Positions 24,673 through 34,700 of a DNA stretch of 64,000 bases are shown one piece after another. The position numbers and the translations under genes were made by a program. The DNA is taken from IMG/VR virus record IMGVR_UViG_3300021197_001489, positions 124,001 through 188,000 of that record; one strand, written 5' to 3'. The notes under the pieces were generated by a model that made no database searches, was not told the DNA's origin, and saw only the letters and a list, made by a program, of their open reading frames with translations. The stretch comes from a virus. Positions within the stretch are counted from its first letter, which is position 1. Every line of letters begins with the position of its first letter.

Positions 24673-27600
24673 ATGGCCATTGCAAGAGTCACCGGTAAAG
24701 CACTCGCAGACAATCTTGAGAGAACAACCAATTTAGCTGTCGATACAAGTACATTGTTTATTGACGTGACTAACAATCGTGTTGGCATTGGTACTATTAC
24801 TCCAACACAGTCTTTAACTGTTCCAGGAAATGCTAATATTGCAAATATTTCTATTGCAGGAAATGCAATTTCAGCAGAAGGCAATCTCAATTTAAGCGGC
24901 AGTAACGTAAATCTTGGTGCTAATACCGGAATTACTATTACTGGCGGAACAACTGGCCAGGTACTTACTACTAACGGAAGTGGTGTATTAAGTTGGACTA
25001 CTGGTGCAAATGTATCGAGTGTGTTAGGTAACACAATCGACCTTGGCACACCAGCTGATGGAAGTTTAACTGGAAATGTTGCATATGACGGTTTTACTAC
25101 TACAAGTAAGGTCACTGACAGCATAGATGATCTTAACCAAGTAATATTAAATGTTGGAAACAGCACTTTTGTAGGACAAGCAAGTTTTACAGGAACACCA
25201 GTTAGCGGACCAAGTCCAACAACTGTAGACTTTACTGGAACATTTACTGGCAATGCAACCTCATTTGAATGGAACTTTGGCGATGGGAACACTTCAACTT
25301 CGCAAAATCCATCACATACATATAACGATGCAGCCGGTGGTACGTTTACAGTTGTATTCACTGCAAAAAACACAGATGGAACATTTTCTGGAAACATCGC
25401 TGCAGGGGCAAAAGGCAGTGCAGATAGTTTCACAAGAACAAATTATATCACACTGTTTACACCAACTCCTATTCCAAGTTTCACACTTACTGATAGTACC
25501 ATCGACTCAGGTGCTACTGCAACTATTACTAACACAAGTCAATTTGTCACAACCAGTTTTACACTAGATTGGGGACAAGGTGCAAACGTAAATCCTGCAA
25601 CAGATTTTACAACTGTCAACAACACATACACCAACACAGGTGGTGACACACAGTATCAAATTGTTCTTACTGGAGTATCAAACACTGCTGGTGCTAGTCC
25701 TGTAACAGTGAACAGTGCGCCAACTACTATAAGTGTGTTTACTGCACAAACAACACTATCCAGTGCTAACGTGGTTCGTGTAGTCAATGAAGAAGCAACA
25801 TCAGGTGGTGTTGTGCAGTTTACAAATAGTACTGCAACTGCCCCAGGAACAACTGCACTATTTGGCAGCGGTCAAAAATACAGATGGACTTGGGGAGATG
25901 GTAATGTTGATAGTGTAAACATACAAACAGGCGTAGCGGGCAATCCAGGATCAACTCTTGATCATACATTTGCATTGAGCAGTGTGCAACAAGCCGCTGG
26001 CACAACCGCAACATACGCAGTCCAGCTATCAACACTTACTGGTCATACAAGTAGTCCATTTAATGCAGCCAATATTGCAATAGCACTTGAGCCTGATATA
26101 CGCAGTATTTTTACCGGTACAACTGTTATTGCTAGTGATAAAACAGGTGACAATGCACAAGATGGTTATTTGTTTACAGACTACAGATCAGGACTCTCTA
26201 CCACTGATAGAGGATTAGTTACATTCCAAAACACAAGCCAAAACGTTACAACCACTAATTTCACATTTGGTGATGGTAATACAACCGGCGCTATCACAAG
26301 TGGTGCTGGTACACCAGGAGCAGCCAATATAACAAACAGCTACGGAAGCGTTGCTTCGTTCACTGTGGCATTGGTATCAAGTGGTACACCAGATACTATT
26401 GCACAAACAGACACAGAAACAAAAACAAACTTTATAACTATTAACGCTAATCCTGCTGCACCTACAGCACTGAGTGGCAAAACGCTTAGTATGTCAACTG
26501 GCAGTCAAGGAACTGCTCCGTTGCTGGCAGCAAGTGCCACTGACAGAAGCAGTGGTAACATACCAGCAAATGGTACCAGTGTTACAAGATATACAACTGC
26601 TGATCCAATTGTTACAAGTACAGTCACTGATGCAAACACTGCAATCTCTGGGACACTAACTGCAACATTTAACAATTCAGCTTCAGGCGCAGTTACGTTT
26701 ACTGCCAGCGGCGATGGTGCAGGAACATATACTGACTTGGTAGTAGTCAACGATGGCGACGCACATGATGAAATAAGTGCTAGTACCTATCCAACAGGGT
26801 TTGCAAAAGTATTTGATGCTCGCGTTTCAAAAGCCACTAGCGGAATAAGTGTAGGATACAATGATACAAGTCTGATACACTCAACTGCTGGCGTAACAAA
26901 CACTGTTGGTTTTGTAAAAGATGATATGGTTAGTGTGCCAACAGTAAATCAAGGCGCGGCAACCATTACCCAAGGAACTGCAGGAACATTTAGATATATT
27001 TCAGGAGTGCCTTATTACAACACCGGTTCTCCTACGGTAAACGTTGCAGGGTTGACAGTGTCAAACTTTGTAGGACAAACATATAGAGATACAACCACAC
27101 CATTTCAATCTACAACTGGTACACTTGCAGAAAGCACCACGGGTAGTATTATTGCAACACAAACTAAAACCTACGCTAACATCGATGGAGCACCAACTTT
27201 CTTAACTGGCGGCATTCCAATTGCCGGTACTGGTGTTGGCAGTGCATATACTTTAGGAACTGTTAGTTTAGCAATTAACGGAACTGCTAGGGCTGTAGGG
27301 TATCTTGACGCGCAGATGTTCAACGTAAATGGTAATAGCAGTATTGTTGATCTTACTAACAAATATATACAAATTTATAGTGCAAGTTTAACTGGGTTTG
27401 ACGAAGAAAATATTCCAGTAGCAGATGCACTTGGTACAACCTTTGATGATGACGGAAAGCGTGTAACCGGCTTTGGCAGTTTTGCTGATACTCCTAGTTT
27501 TGCAGGCGGCACAGATTACTATACTTCAAATGTTTTTACAGGAGCAGTTACAGTAGCAGGAACTTCGGAAGCAATAGTACGTTTTGGAACACTAAAACAT

Positions 27601-28059
27601 TTTGTTACAAACCTAAGCAGTGGGTATCTGCCTGCAGGTCCAGATCTAGCTACAAGCAGATCAGGTAATCAGTACATAACTTTTGCATTTAGAAGAGCAA
27701 CTGTAGCAAACTTTGACATAGCAATTAACAGTAGTACTGGAGTTAAGGGTGTGTTTATAGGAGCACCTGGTACGGCAATTGACACTGCTAGTGGATTGAA
27801 TGGATGGGTAAGCGGTAGTACACAGTATGCTGGTTCGGGTGTGCCGGGCAGTGATACTGGTAATGGCGGCAACGGCAGTAATGGTTGTGCTTTAACAGGG
27901 GCAGACGTTATTCCAACAGACACAGGCATCAATGCTTCTTATACCATGACACTAGGAAGTGAGAATAGTTCAAACGCTACAGGAAACAATGTGCTAGTGC
28001 GTATTGCATTAGGCTCAGGCCAAACTCTTACCAGTGTTAGTGTAGGAGAACAAACCTAA
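24673..28059 (+). CDS. Large PKD-repeat fibre/adhesin protein
   Basis: A 1128-residue Thr/Ser/Gly-rich protein. The N-terminal part has fibre-type LNLSGSNVNLG and GQVLTTNGSGVLSW elements. From about residue 175 there are several PKD-like beta domains, each marked by a WxFGDG-type core: FEWNFGDGN, FTLDWGQG, YRWTWGDGN and TNFTFGDGN. PKD domains usually mediate carbohydrate or surface binding. The C-terminal half is unrecognised beta-rich sequence ending NNVLVRIALGSGQTL. The stop is within TAATG, coupling it to the next fibre gene. Likely a receptor-binding or decorating fibre. Confidence 0.7.
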   Translation: MAIARVTGKALADNLERTTNLAVDTSTLFIDVTNNRVGIGTITPTQSLTVPGNANIANISIAGNAISAEGNLNLSGSNVNLGANTGITITGGTTGQVLTTNGSGVLSWTTGANVSSVLGNTIDLGTPADGSLTGNVAYDGFTTTSKVTDSIDDLNQVILNVGNSTFVGQASFTGTPVSGPSPTTVDFTGTFTGNATSFEWNFGDGNTSTSQNPSHTYNDAAGGTFTVVFTAKNTDGTFSGNIAAGAKGSADSFTRTNYITLFTPTPIPSFTLTDSTIDSGATATITNTSQFVTTSFTLDWGQGANVNPATDFTTVNNTYTNTGGDTQYQIVLTGVSNTAGASPVTVNSAPTTISVFTAQTTLSSANVVRVVNEEATSGGVVQFTNSTATAPGTTALFGSGQKYRWTWGDGNVDSVNIQTGVAGNPGSTLDHTFALSSVQQAAGTTATYAVQLSTLTGHTSSPFNAANIAIALEPDIRSIFTGTTVIASDKTGDNAQDGYLFTDYRSGLSTTDRGLVTFQNTSQNVTTTNFTFGDGNTTGAITSGAGTPGAANITNSYGSVASFTVALVSSGTPDTIAQTDTETKTNFITINANPAAPTALSGKTLSMSTGSQGTAPLLAASATDRSSGNIPANGTSVTRYTTADPIVTSTVTDANTAISGTLTATFNNSASGAVTFTASGDGAGTYTDLVVVNDGDAHDEISASTYPTGFAKVFDARVSKATSGISVGYNDTSLIHSTAGVTNTVGFVKDDMVSVPTVNQGAATITQGTAGTFRYISGVPYYNTGSPTVNVAGLTVSNFVGQTYRDTTTPFQSTTGTLAESTTGSIIATQTKTYANIDGAPTFLTGGIPIAGTGVGSAYTLGTVSLAINGTARAVGYLDAQMFNVNGNSSIVDLTNKYIQIYSASLTGFDEENIPVADALGTTFDDDGKRVTGFGSFADTPSFAGGTDYYTSNVFTGAVTVAGTSEAIVRFGTLKHFVTNLSSGYLPAGPDLATSRSGNQYITFAFRRATVANFDIAINSSTGVKGVFIGAPGTAIDTASGLNGWVSGSTQYAGSGVPGSDTGNGGNGSNGCALTGADVIPTDTGINASYTMTLGSENSSNATGNNVLVRIALGSGQTLTSVSVGEQT

Positions 28060-31000
28060 TGGCATTAGCTGATAGCACCAAAGTAGATTTTTTATGGAAG
28101 AAACTTGGATTTGGAGTTACTAAAACTGCTCCAAATGCTAACAAGCAGGCATTCAACGAGAGTATTCCATCACCACTGTTGATGCGTGGCGATAAAGTAT
28201 GGCAGAGTTCTGGAAGTATACCAGCAGTGAAGCCTGCGGCTACAAGCAGTATTGTACAAATATATCAAGATGCAGCTGGCGGATCAGCCACTATAGAAAC
28301 CACAGAAGATCTCAGTGCACCAGACAATAGGACTTGGAAAACAAACATCACTGATTGGATACCAACTGAATTTGGATCAACCTACTTGGTGAAAGTTTAT
28401 GTTGATGATGCAGGAGAAGCCGCACCACAAAGCACAGGAACACAGCTATTCCAAGCTGGATCAGGGAACGACGATGAATGGTTTTTTGATTACTCGTCGG
28501 GAGTTTTAAACTTTAATGGTACTAACATTCCTTCAGTAATAGGAACTGGTGTCACAGGAAAGTCTGTGTACATTGTTGGTGCAAGATATGTAGGGCCATT
28601 TGGTGTAGGAGGCGGCACCGGTATAGGTAACTTAACTGTTACTGACACAACTTTTACCACAGATAATGCTGGTAGTAATATAGGATTTACTACAACAGGG
28701 CAAGGCACAATTGAAATAAACAATACCACGGCTATAAAAGTTTCTGTTGGTACAACGGCACAACGACCAACAACACCAACAACCGGTGATTTAAGATTTA
28801 ATTCAACCACTGGATTTGCTGAAGTTTATGATGGTTCGGCCTGGACCAGCTTTGGCAACGACTTTGGCACCATTACAACTCAGACTCTCAATGGGGATAA
28901 CAGCACTGTTGCATTTACGCTGGACCAAGCAGCAAGTACAGCAGGAATTATTGTTAGTATCAACGGTACAATGCAACAACCAGTGACTGCATACAGTGTA
29001 AGCGGAACAACAATAACTTTTACTGAGGCACCAGAGACTGGGGATGCAATTGAAGTAAGATTTATCACACAACTTACTACGTTTACTTCTATTCAAAATA
29101 CCAGTGGCAATGCTATTGTTAGCACCTTAGACACTGCCCCCACAGTACAGATCACTGGAGATTTACTACCAGCCGCAGATGGTACTCAAGATCTAGGTAG
29201 CGCAAGTAAACATTGGCTAGATGCTCATTTAGGAAAAGTTATCTTTTATGATGCTGATGATTCAAATACAGTATCATTGGCAGCTCCGGCGACGGTGGGT
29301 TCAAATGTAGAATTTACCTTACCAGCCGCAGATGGATCAGCTGGACAAACAATTGTTACTGACGGTTCGGGTGCATTGAGTTTTGCTGACAACACATCTG
29401 TAGTTACAGTAGCAAGTGATACAGCCACAAACGCAGAGAGATTGATCTATGTTGGTGCTACAACAACAGGCACTTTGTCAAATGTTACACAGGACAGTGG
29501 ACTTACATACAACCCAAGTACCGGTACTATAACAAGTGCTGAGTTTATAGGTGGCGGCGCTGGGTTAACTGGGTTAAGCGGAAGTGCTATTGCTTCAGGT
29601 ACTGTGGCAGCGGCTAGAGTAGCAACGCTCAACCAAAACACCACTGGTAGTGCAGCCACATTAACCACTACTAGAGCAATTGAAGTAAGTGGTGCTGTCA
29701 CTGGTACTGCCAATTTTGACGGTAGTGCAGCAATCAACATTGTTACAACTGCAACTAGTGATCCAACTATCACACTTGGTGGTGATTTAAGTGGTGCTGT
29801 AACACTAACAAACTTAGCAAGTGGTACCTTAACCGCAACTGTTGGCACACTTAATCAAAGCACCACTGGTAGTGCGGCTACTTTAACAACAGCAAGAGCT
29901 ATTGCACTCACTGGTGACGTAACCGGTACCGCCGACTTTGACGGCAGTGCAGGCATTAGTATTGCAGCAACAATCGCTGCAAATAGTGTTGCACTAGGCA
30001 CCGATACAACTGGAGACTATGTTGGGACGATCACAGGAGGTACTGGCATTGACTCAACAGGGGCAACCTCAGGTGAAGGTATTGCACATACATTATCAAT
30101 TGACAGCACCGTTGCTACACTTACTGGTTCGCAAACATTAACAAACAAAACACTTGGTGCTACTACAATGAGTGGCAATTTAGATGCCGATTCTAACGGC
30201 ATCACTAACCTGGCAACTCCTTCGGCGGCAACTGATGCAGCTAACAAATCATATGTTGACGGGGTTGCCCAAGGACTTGATGTAAAAGCATCAGTGGTAA
30301 ATGCCAGCACAGCAAACTTAACACTAAGTGGTGAACAAACTATTGATGGTGTTTTGACCAGTACCAGTAGGATTCTAGTTAAAGACCAAAGCACTGCCAG
30401 TCAAAATGGCATTTATGTAACAGCCGCTGGCGCCTGGGCTCGCAGTGCAGATATGGACAACTGGTTAGAAGTACCAGGTGCATTTGTGTTTATCGAGCAA
30501 GGCACAACACAAGCCGATACAGGGTTCGTTTGTACTGCTAACGGTGGTGGAACAATTGGTTCAACAGCTATGCCGTGGACACAGTTCAGTGGACAAGGAA
30601 CATTTACAGCCAGCACTGGGTTAACATTAACTGGAACGGCATTCAGTATCACCGATACAGCAGTAACACCTGCAAGTTATGGTAGTACCACTGCAATACC
30701 GACTTTTACTGTTAATCAACAAGGACAACTTACAGCCGCAGGAACTACAGCTACTAGCGCACTTACTGGTCTTAGTGGAACGGCAATATCTTCGGGTACC
30801 GTGGCAGCGGCCCGGGTTGCAACATTAAACCAAAACACAACTGGAAGTGCAGCCACGCTTACCACTGCTAGAGCAATTGAAATAAGTGGCGATGTAACAG
30901 GTACCGCCGACTTTGATGGCAGTGCTGCTATCAATATTGCAGCAACCATTGCAGCTAACAGTGTAGCACTTGGAACCGATACAACTGGTAACTATGTTGC

Positions 31001-31550
31001 TACAGGTGCAGTAAGTGGCGTTGGCCTAAGTGGTAGTTCAAGCAGCGAAGGTGGCACATTTACTGTAACATCAAATGCCACAAATGCAAATACAGCTAGC
31101 ACCATAGTAGCTCGCGATGCCAGTGGTAACTTCAGTGCAGGGACAATTACTGCACTTGCAACTTCAGCACAATATGCTGATGTGGCTGAAAACTTCGAAG
31201 TCAATGAACAAGCAGACGCTGGTACAGTTATGGTATTTGACAAAGATGGATTGCTTGTAATATGCAATAGCTATGCTGATTCGATGTTGGTTGGTGTTAT
31301 ATCAACTGATCCAGCATATCTGTTAAACAGTGACCAGCCAGACGGGCAGCCGATTGCTCTTGCAGGGCAAGTTCCTTGTAAGGTGATTGGGCCAGTTAAA
31401 GTTGGCGATTTATTAACAACAAGTAATACACCAGGTTATGCCACTGTACTTGAATTAAATGACTGGAAGCCCGGTATTACTGTTGGCAAAGCAATGGAAA
31501 ATTGTTCTATTGGCAAGCACACAATAAAAGTTTTTGTAGGTACTTTCTAA
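28059..31550 (+). CDS. Tail fibre protein with modular repeats and conserved C-terminal domain
   Basis: A 1163-residue fibre. In order: an N-terminal domain (about 1-190); a fibre junction with DLRFNSTTGFAEVYDGSAW; repeated 'AARVATLNQNTTGSAATLTT' collagen-like or beta-helix modules; a domain with SRILVKDQSTASQNGIYV and PGAFVFIEQGT; and a terminal domain beginning QYADVAENFE with GVISTDPAYLLNS and PCKVIGPVKVGDLL. The terminal domain is shared with two other fibres here and resembles trimerising or autoprocessing domains at phage fibre ends. Large blocks are nearly identical to parts of the 31730-38392 gene. Confidence 0.8.
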   Translation: MALADSTKVDFLWKKLGFGVTKTAPNANKQAFNESIPSPLLMRGDKVWQSSGSIPAVKPAATSSIVQIYQDAAGGSATIETTEDLSAPDNRTWKTNITDWIPTEFGSTYLVKVYVDDAGEAAPQSTGTQLFQAGSGNDDEWFFDYSSGVLNFNGTNIPSVIGTGVTGKSVYIVGARYVGPFGVGGGTGIGNLTVTDTTFTTDNAGSNIGFTTTGQGTIEINNTTAIKVSVGTTAQRPTTPTTGDLRFNSTTGFAEVYDGSAWTSFGNDFGTITTQTLNGDNSTVAFTLDQAASTAGIIVSINGTMQQPVTAYSVSGTTITFTEAPETGDAIEVRFITQLTTFTSIQNTSGNAIVSTLDTAPTVQITGDLLPAADGTQDLGSASKHWLDAHLGKVIFYDADDSNTVSLAAPATVGSNVEFTLPAADGSAGQTIVTDGSGALSFADNTSVVTVASDTATNAERLIYVGATTTGTLSNVTQDSGLTYNPSTGTITSAEFIGGGAGLTGLSGSAIASGTVAAARVATLNQNTTGSAATLTTTRAIEVSGAVTGTANFDGSAAINIVTTATSDPTITLGGDLSGAVTLTNLASGTLTATVGTLNQSTTGSAATLTTARAIALTGDVTGTADFDGSAGISIAATIAANSVALGTDTTGDYVGTITGGTGIDSTGATSGEGIAHTLSIDSTVATLTGSQTLTNKTLGATTMSGNLDADSNGITNLATPSAATDAANKSYVDGVAQGLDVKASVVNASTANLTLSGEQTIDGVLTSTSRILVKDQSTASQNGIYVTAAGAWARSADMDNWLEVPGAFVFIEQGTTQADTGFVCTANGGGTIGSTAMPWTQFSGQGTFTASTGLTLTGTAFSITDTAVTPASYGSTTAIPTFTVNQQGQLTAAGTTATSALTGLSGTAISSGTVAAARVATLNQNTTGSAATLTTARAIEISGDVTGTADFDGSAAINIAATIAANSVALGTDTTGNYVATGAVSGVGLSGSSSSEGGTFTVTSNATNANTASTIVARDASGNFSAGTITALATSAQYADVAENFEVNEQADAGTVMVFDKDGLLVICNSYADSMLVGVISTDPAYLLNSDQPDGQPIALAGQVPCKVIGPVKVGDLLTTSNTPGYATVLELNDWKPGITVGKAMENCSIGKHTIKVFVGTF

Positions 31551-31615
31551 ACAAAAGCGCATCACACAGTACCACTTGAAACAAATATATCCATTAAATT
31601 AAAATATTGTTACTC

Positions 31616-31623
31616 GATAAATA
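31616..31623 (+). promoter_or_regulatory. T4-type late promoter with 106-base leader
   Basis: GATAAATA; the leader before the ATG at 31730 is long for this genome and contains a TTATAC/GTATAA inverted repeat (31687-31714) next to the ribosome site TGGAGA. Confidence 0.7.
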
Positions 31624-31729
31624 CGTTTATAATGTACGCTGGCGGCGATAAAGCCCAAGGGTGATTGTACCGCAGCTGATGCAACATTATACTAAATTAC
31701 ATGCTTTGGTATAATGGAGAACCTACAAA

Positions 31730-34700
31730 ATGGCAATAACAAGAATTAAGAATAATCAAATCACTGATGCAACTATTGTTGCTAGTGCAAAACTAGTTGA
31801 CGCTAGTATTAGCGCAGGCAAGTTAGCAGCAAACTTGAACTATGGTAGTAACCTTACAGTTACAGGAAACCTAACAGTGAACGGAACAAGTACAACACTT
31901 GATACTGTCAATACAATTATTGAAGATCCGGTAATTCTTCTTGCTAAAAACGAAACTGGTGTACCATCAAAAGATATTGGTTTTATTGGAGAGCGTGGAG
32001 ATTCCCAAAACATTGCATGGATTTTTGACGAAACAGACGACACATTTAAAGCAGGCCTAACAACAGATGACGGTACTGGTACTGCAATTACACTAGCAAG
32101 TTTAGTGGATTCACAGTTCAAAGACATCACAATGGTCAACCTGGCTCCATCAGGTAACGTAACCACTGCACTGAATGCCTCAAGCACAATTGCAGCCGGA
32201 AGTTCTATCACAGCAGTAACAAGTGTAACAGGTGCAACAATAACAGATGGCACTGCCAGTTTAGCTTCTGGAAGTATCACAGGTGGTGTTGCAGCTACAT
32301 TCAGTGGTGCAATCACCGGTGGATCATTAACAGATGGCACTGCAACAATTTCATCTGGTGCAATTACTGGCGCAACATCAGGTGCATTTAGCACAACCCT
32401 TACTGCAACAGGCAACGTAGCTGGCGGCAACTTAACCACTGCTGGCGATGTAACCACAGTTACAGTTACAGCTTCGGGTGCAATTGCAGGTTCAACGACT
32501 ATCACTGCAACTGGCAATGTTACAGGCGGAAATTTAGTAACAGCAGGTAAGATAACAGATGGTGCCATAGTAATGGATGATGGCACTATCACAGGTGGTG
32601 TTGCAGCTACATTCAGTGGCGCAGTTACAGGTGGATCACTTACAGATGGTACAGCAACACTATCAAGTGGTGCTTTATCAGGTGCTACAACACTTACAGC
32701 AAGTGGTGCAATCACCGGTGGTACACTAACAGATGGCACAGCATCAATCAACTCAGGTGCAATTACTGGTGTTACTACAGCAACAGCAAGTGGAGCAATT
32801 ACAGGTGGTACACTAACAGATGGTACAGCATCAATTAACTCAGGTGCAATTACTGGTGCAACGACGGGTACATTCAGTGGTGCAGTAACTGGTGGATCAT
32901 TGACAGATGGTACTGCAACTATTACATCAGGTGCTATCTCAGGTGCAACATCTGGCTCATTTAGTACAACTCTTACTGCAACAGGTAACATCACAGGTGG
33001 CAATGTTAACACAGGCGGTATAGTTGCAGCAACAGGTAACGTAAGTGGTGGAAATATCACCACAGGTGGTAAAGTTGCAGCAACTGGCGACGTAGCTGGT
33101 GGAAGTGTTACCACTAACGTATTCCAAGGTAGCCTTCCAGTTATCAGTTCAACAGGGACAAATGCAGATATTTCAATTGATCCGAACGGAACTGGCGATG
33201 TTGATGTAAACAATGCGAAAATTATTCAACTGGCAACTCCAACTGCTAACGGCGATGCAGCCAACAAAGCATATGTTGATTCAGTTGCTGAAGGCTTAGA
33301 CATCAAAGAATCAGTTGTTGCCGCAACAACTGCCGCACTAGCCGCAGTTACATATAACAACGGTGCTTCAGGTGTTGGTGCTACATTAACAGCCAACGCT
33401 AACGGTGCAATCGCCGCAGTTGATGGCGTTACATTGGTAGCAGACGAAAGAGTGCTTATTCAAGATCAGGCAGCCGCTTTACAGAACGGTATCTACGTTG
33501 TAACAACAGTTGGTACTGCTGGAGCTCCTTTTGTATTAACCAGAGCAGGCGACATGGATGGTTCACCAGCTAGTGAAATTCCAGGTGCGTTTGTATTTGT
33601 TGAAGAAGGTAGTACCAACGCTGATGCTGGTTTTGTTTGTACAACAAACGCTCCTGTGACAATGGGTACAACTGCAATTAACTTTACACAGTTTTCAGGA
33701 GCAGGTTCAATTGTAGCTGGGGACGGTTTAGCAAAAACAGGCGAAACACTCAGTGTTAACGTTGATGACGTAACCACAGCTATTGTTGGTGACGCAGTAA
33801 CAGTTAAAGTAAGTGCTAACCTAACCACACCAAACATTGGTGTTGCTAACGGTGACAGTATTACAGTCACAGGCAATGTTACTGGTGTGAGTGCAACGTT
33901 ATCAGGTGTTGCGGTTGTAACAGGTAACATAACTGGTGGAAATTTAGTAACAGCAGGTAAGATAACAGATGGCGCTATTGTTATGGACGATGGCACAATA
34001 ACAGGCGGCGTTGCAGCTACATTTAGCGGTGCAGTAACTGGCGGGTCACTTACAGATGGCACTGCAACTATCAACTCAGGTGCAATTACTGGTGCAACGA
34101 CGGGTACATTTAGTGGTCAAGTATCAGCTGGAACACTAACAGATGGCACTGCAACTATCACATCAGGTGCAATTGCTGGCGCAACAACAGGTACATTCAG
34201 TGGTGCAGTAACTGGTGGATCATTGACAGATGGCACTGCAACAATTTCATCTGGTGCTATCTCAGGTGCAACATCAGGTGCATTTAGCACAACACTCACA
34301 GCAACTGGAAACGTCACAGGTGGGAACTTGGTAACAGCCGGTGATGTAACCACAGTGACAGTTACAGCTTCAGGTGCAATTGCAGGGTCAACTACAATTA
34401 CTGCAACTGGCAATGTTACAGGTGGGAACTTGGTAACGGCCGGTAAGATAACCGATGGCGCTATTGTTATGGATGATGGTACTATCACAGGTGGTGTTGC
34501 AGCTACATTTAGTGGTGCAGTTACAGGTGGTTCATTGACAGACGGTACTGCAACTATAACAGCAGGGGCTGGTTCAGGATTTACAACTATTACTTCAACT
34601 GGAAACATTACAACTGGTGTAGGAAATGTAATAGCAGGTAATGTAACTGGTGCTATAGGTGACTTCTCAGGCGCAGTTAGTGGTTCTACACTAACGTCAG

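Noticed and set aside
31700-31716. Sigma70 -10 box (TATAAT) before the giant fibre gene
   Set aside because: It is part of the TTATAC/GTATAA inverted repeat, has no matching -35 box at the right distance, and a good late promoter is already present.
31840-33213. Long open frame on the minus strand within the giant fibre gene
   Set aside because: Pro/Val/Ala-rich translation created by the reverse of a Thr/Gly/Ala repeat gene. It has no ribosome site, and similar shadows occur throughout the fibre cassette (for example 24657-25433, 33493-34074 and 41224-41514).
32250-34600. CRISPR array
   Set aside because: Repeats are in frame, contiguous and coding, without unique spacers of constant length.
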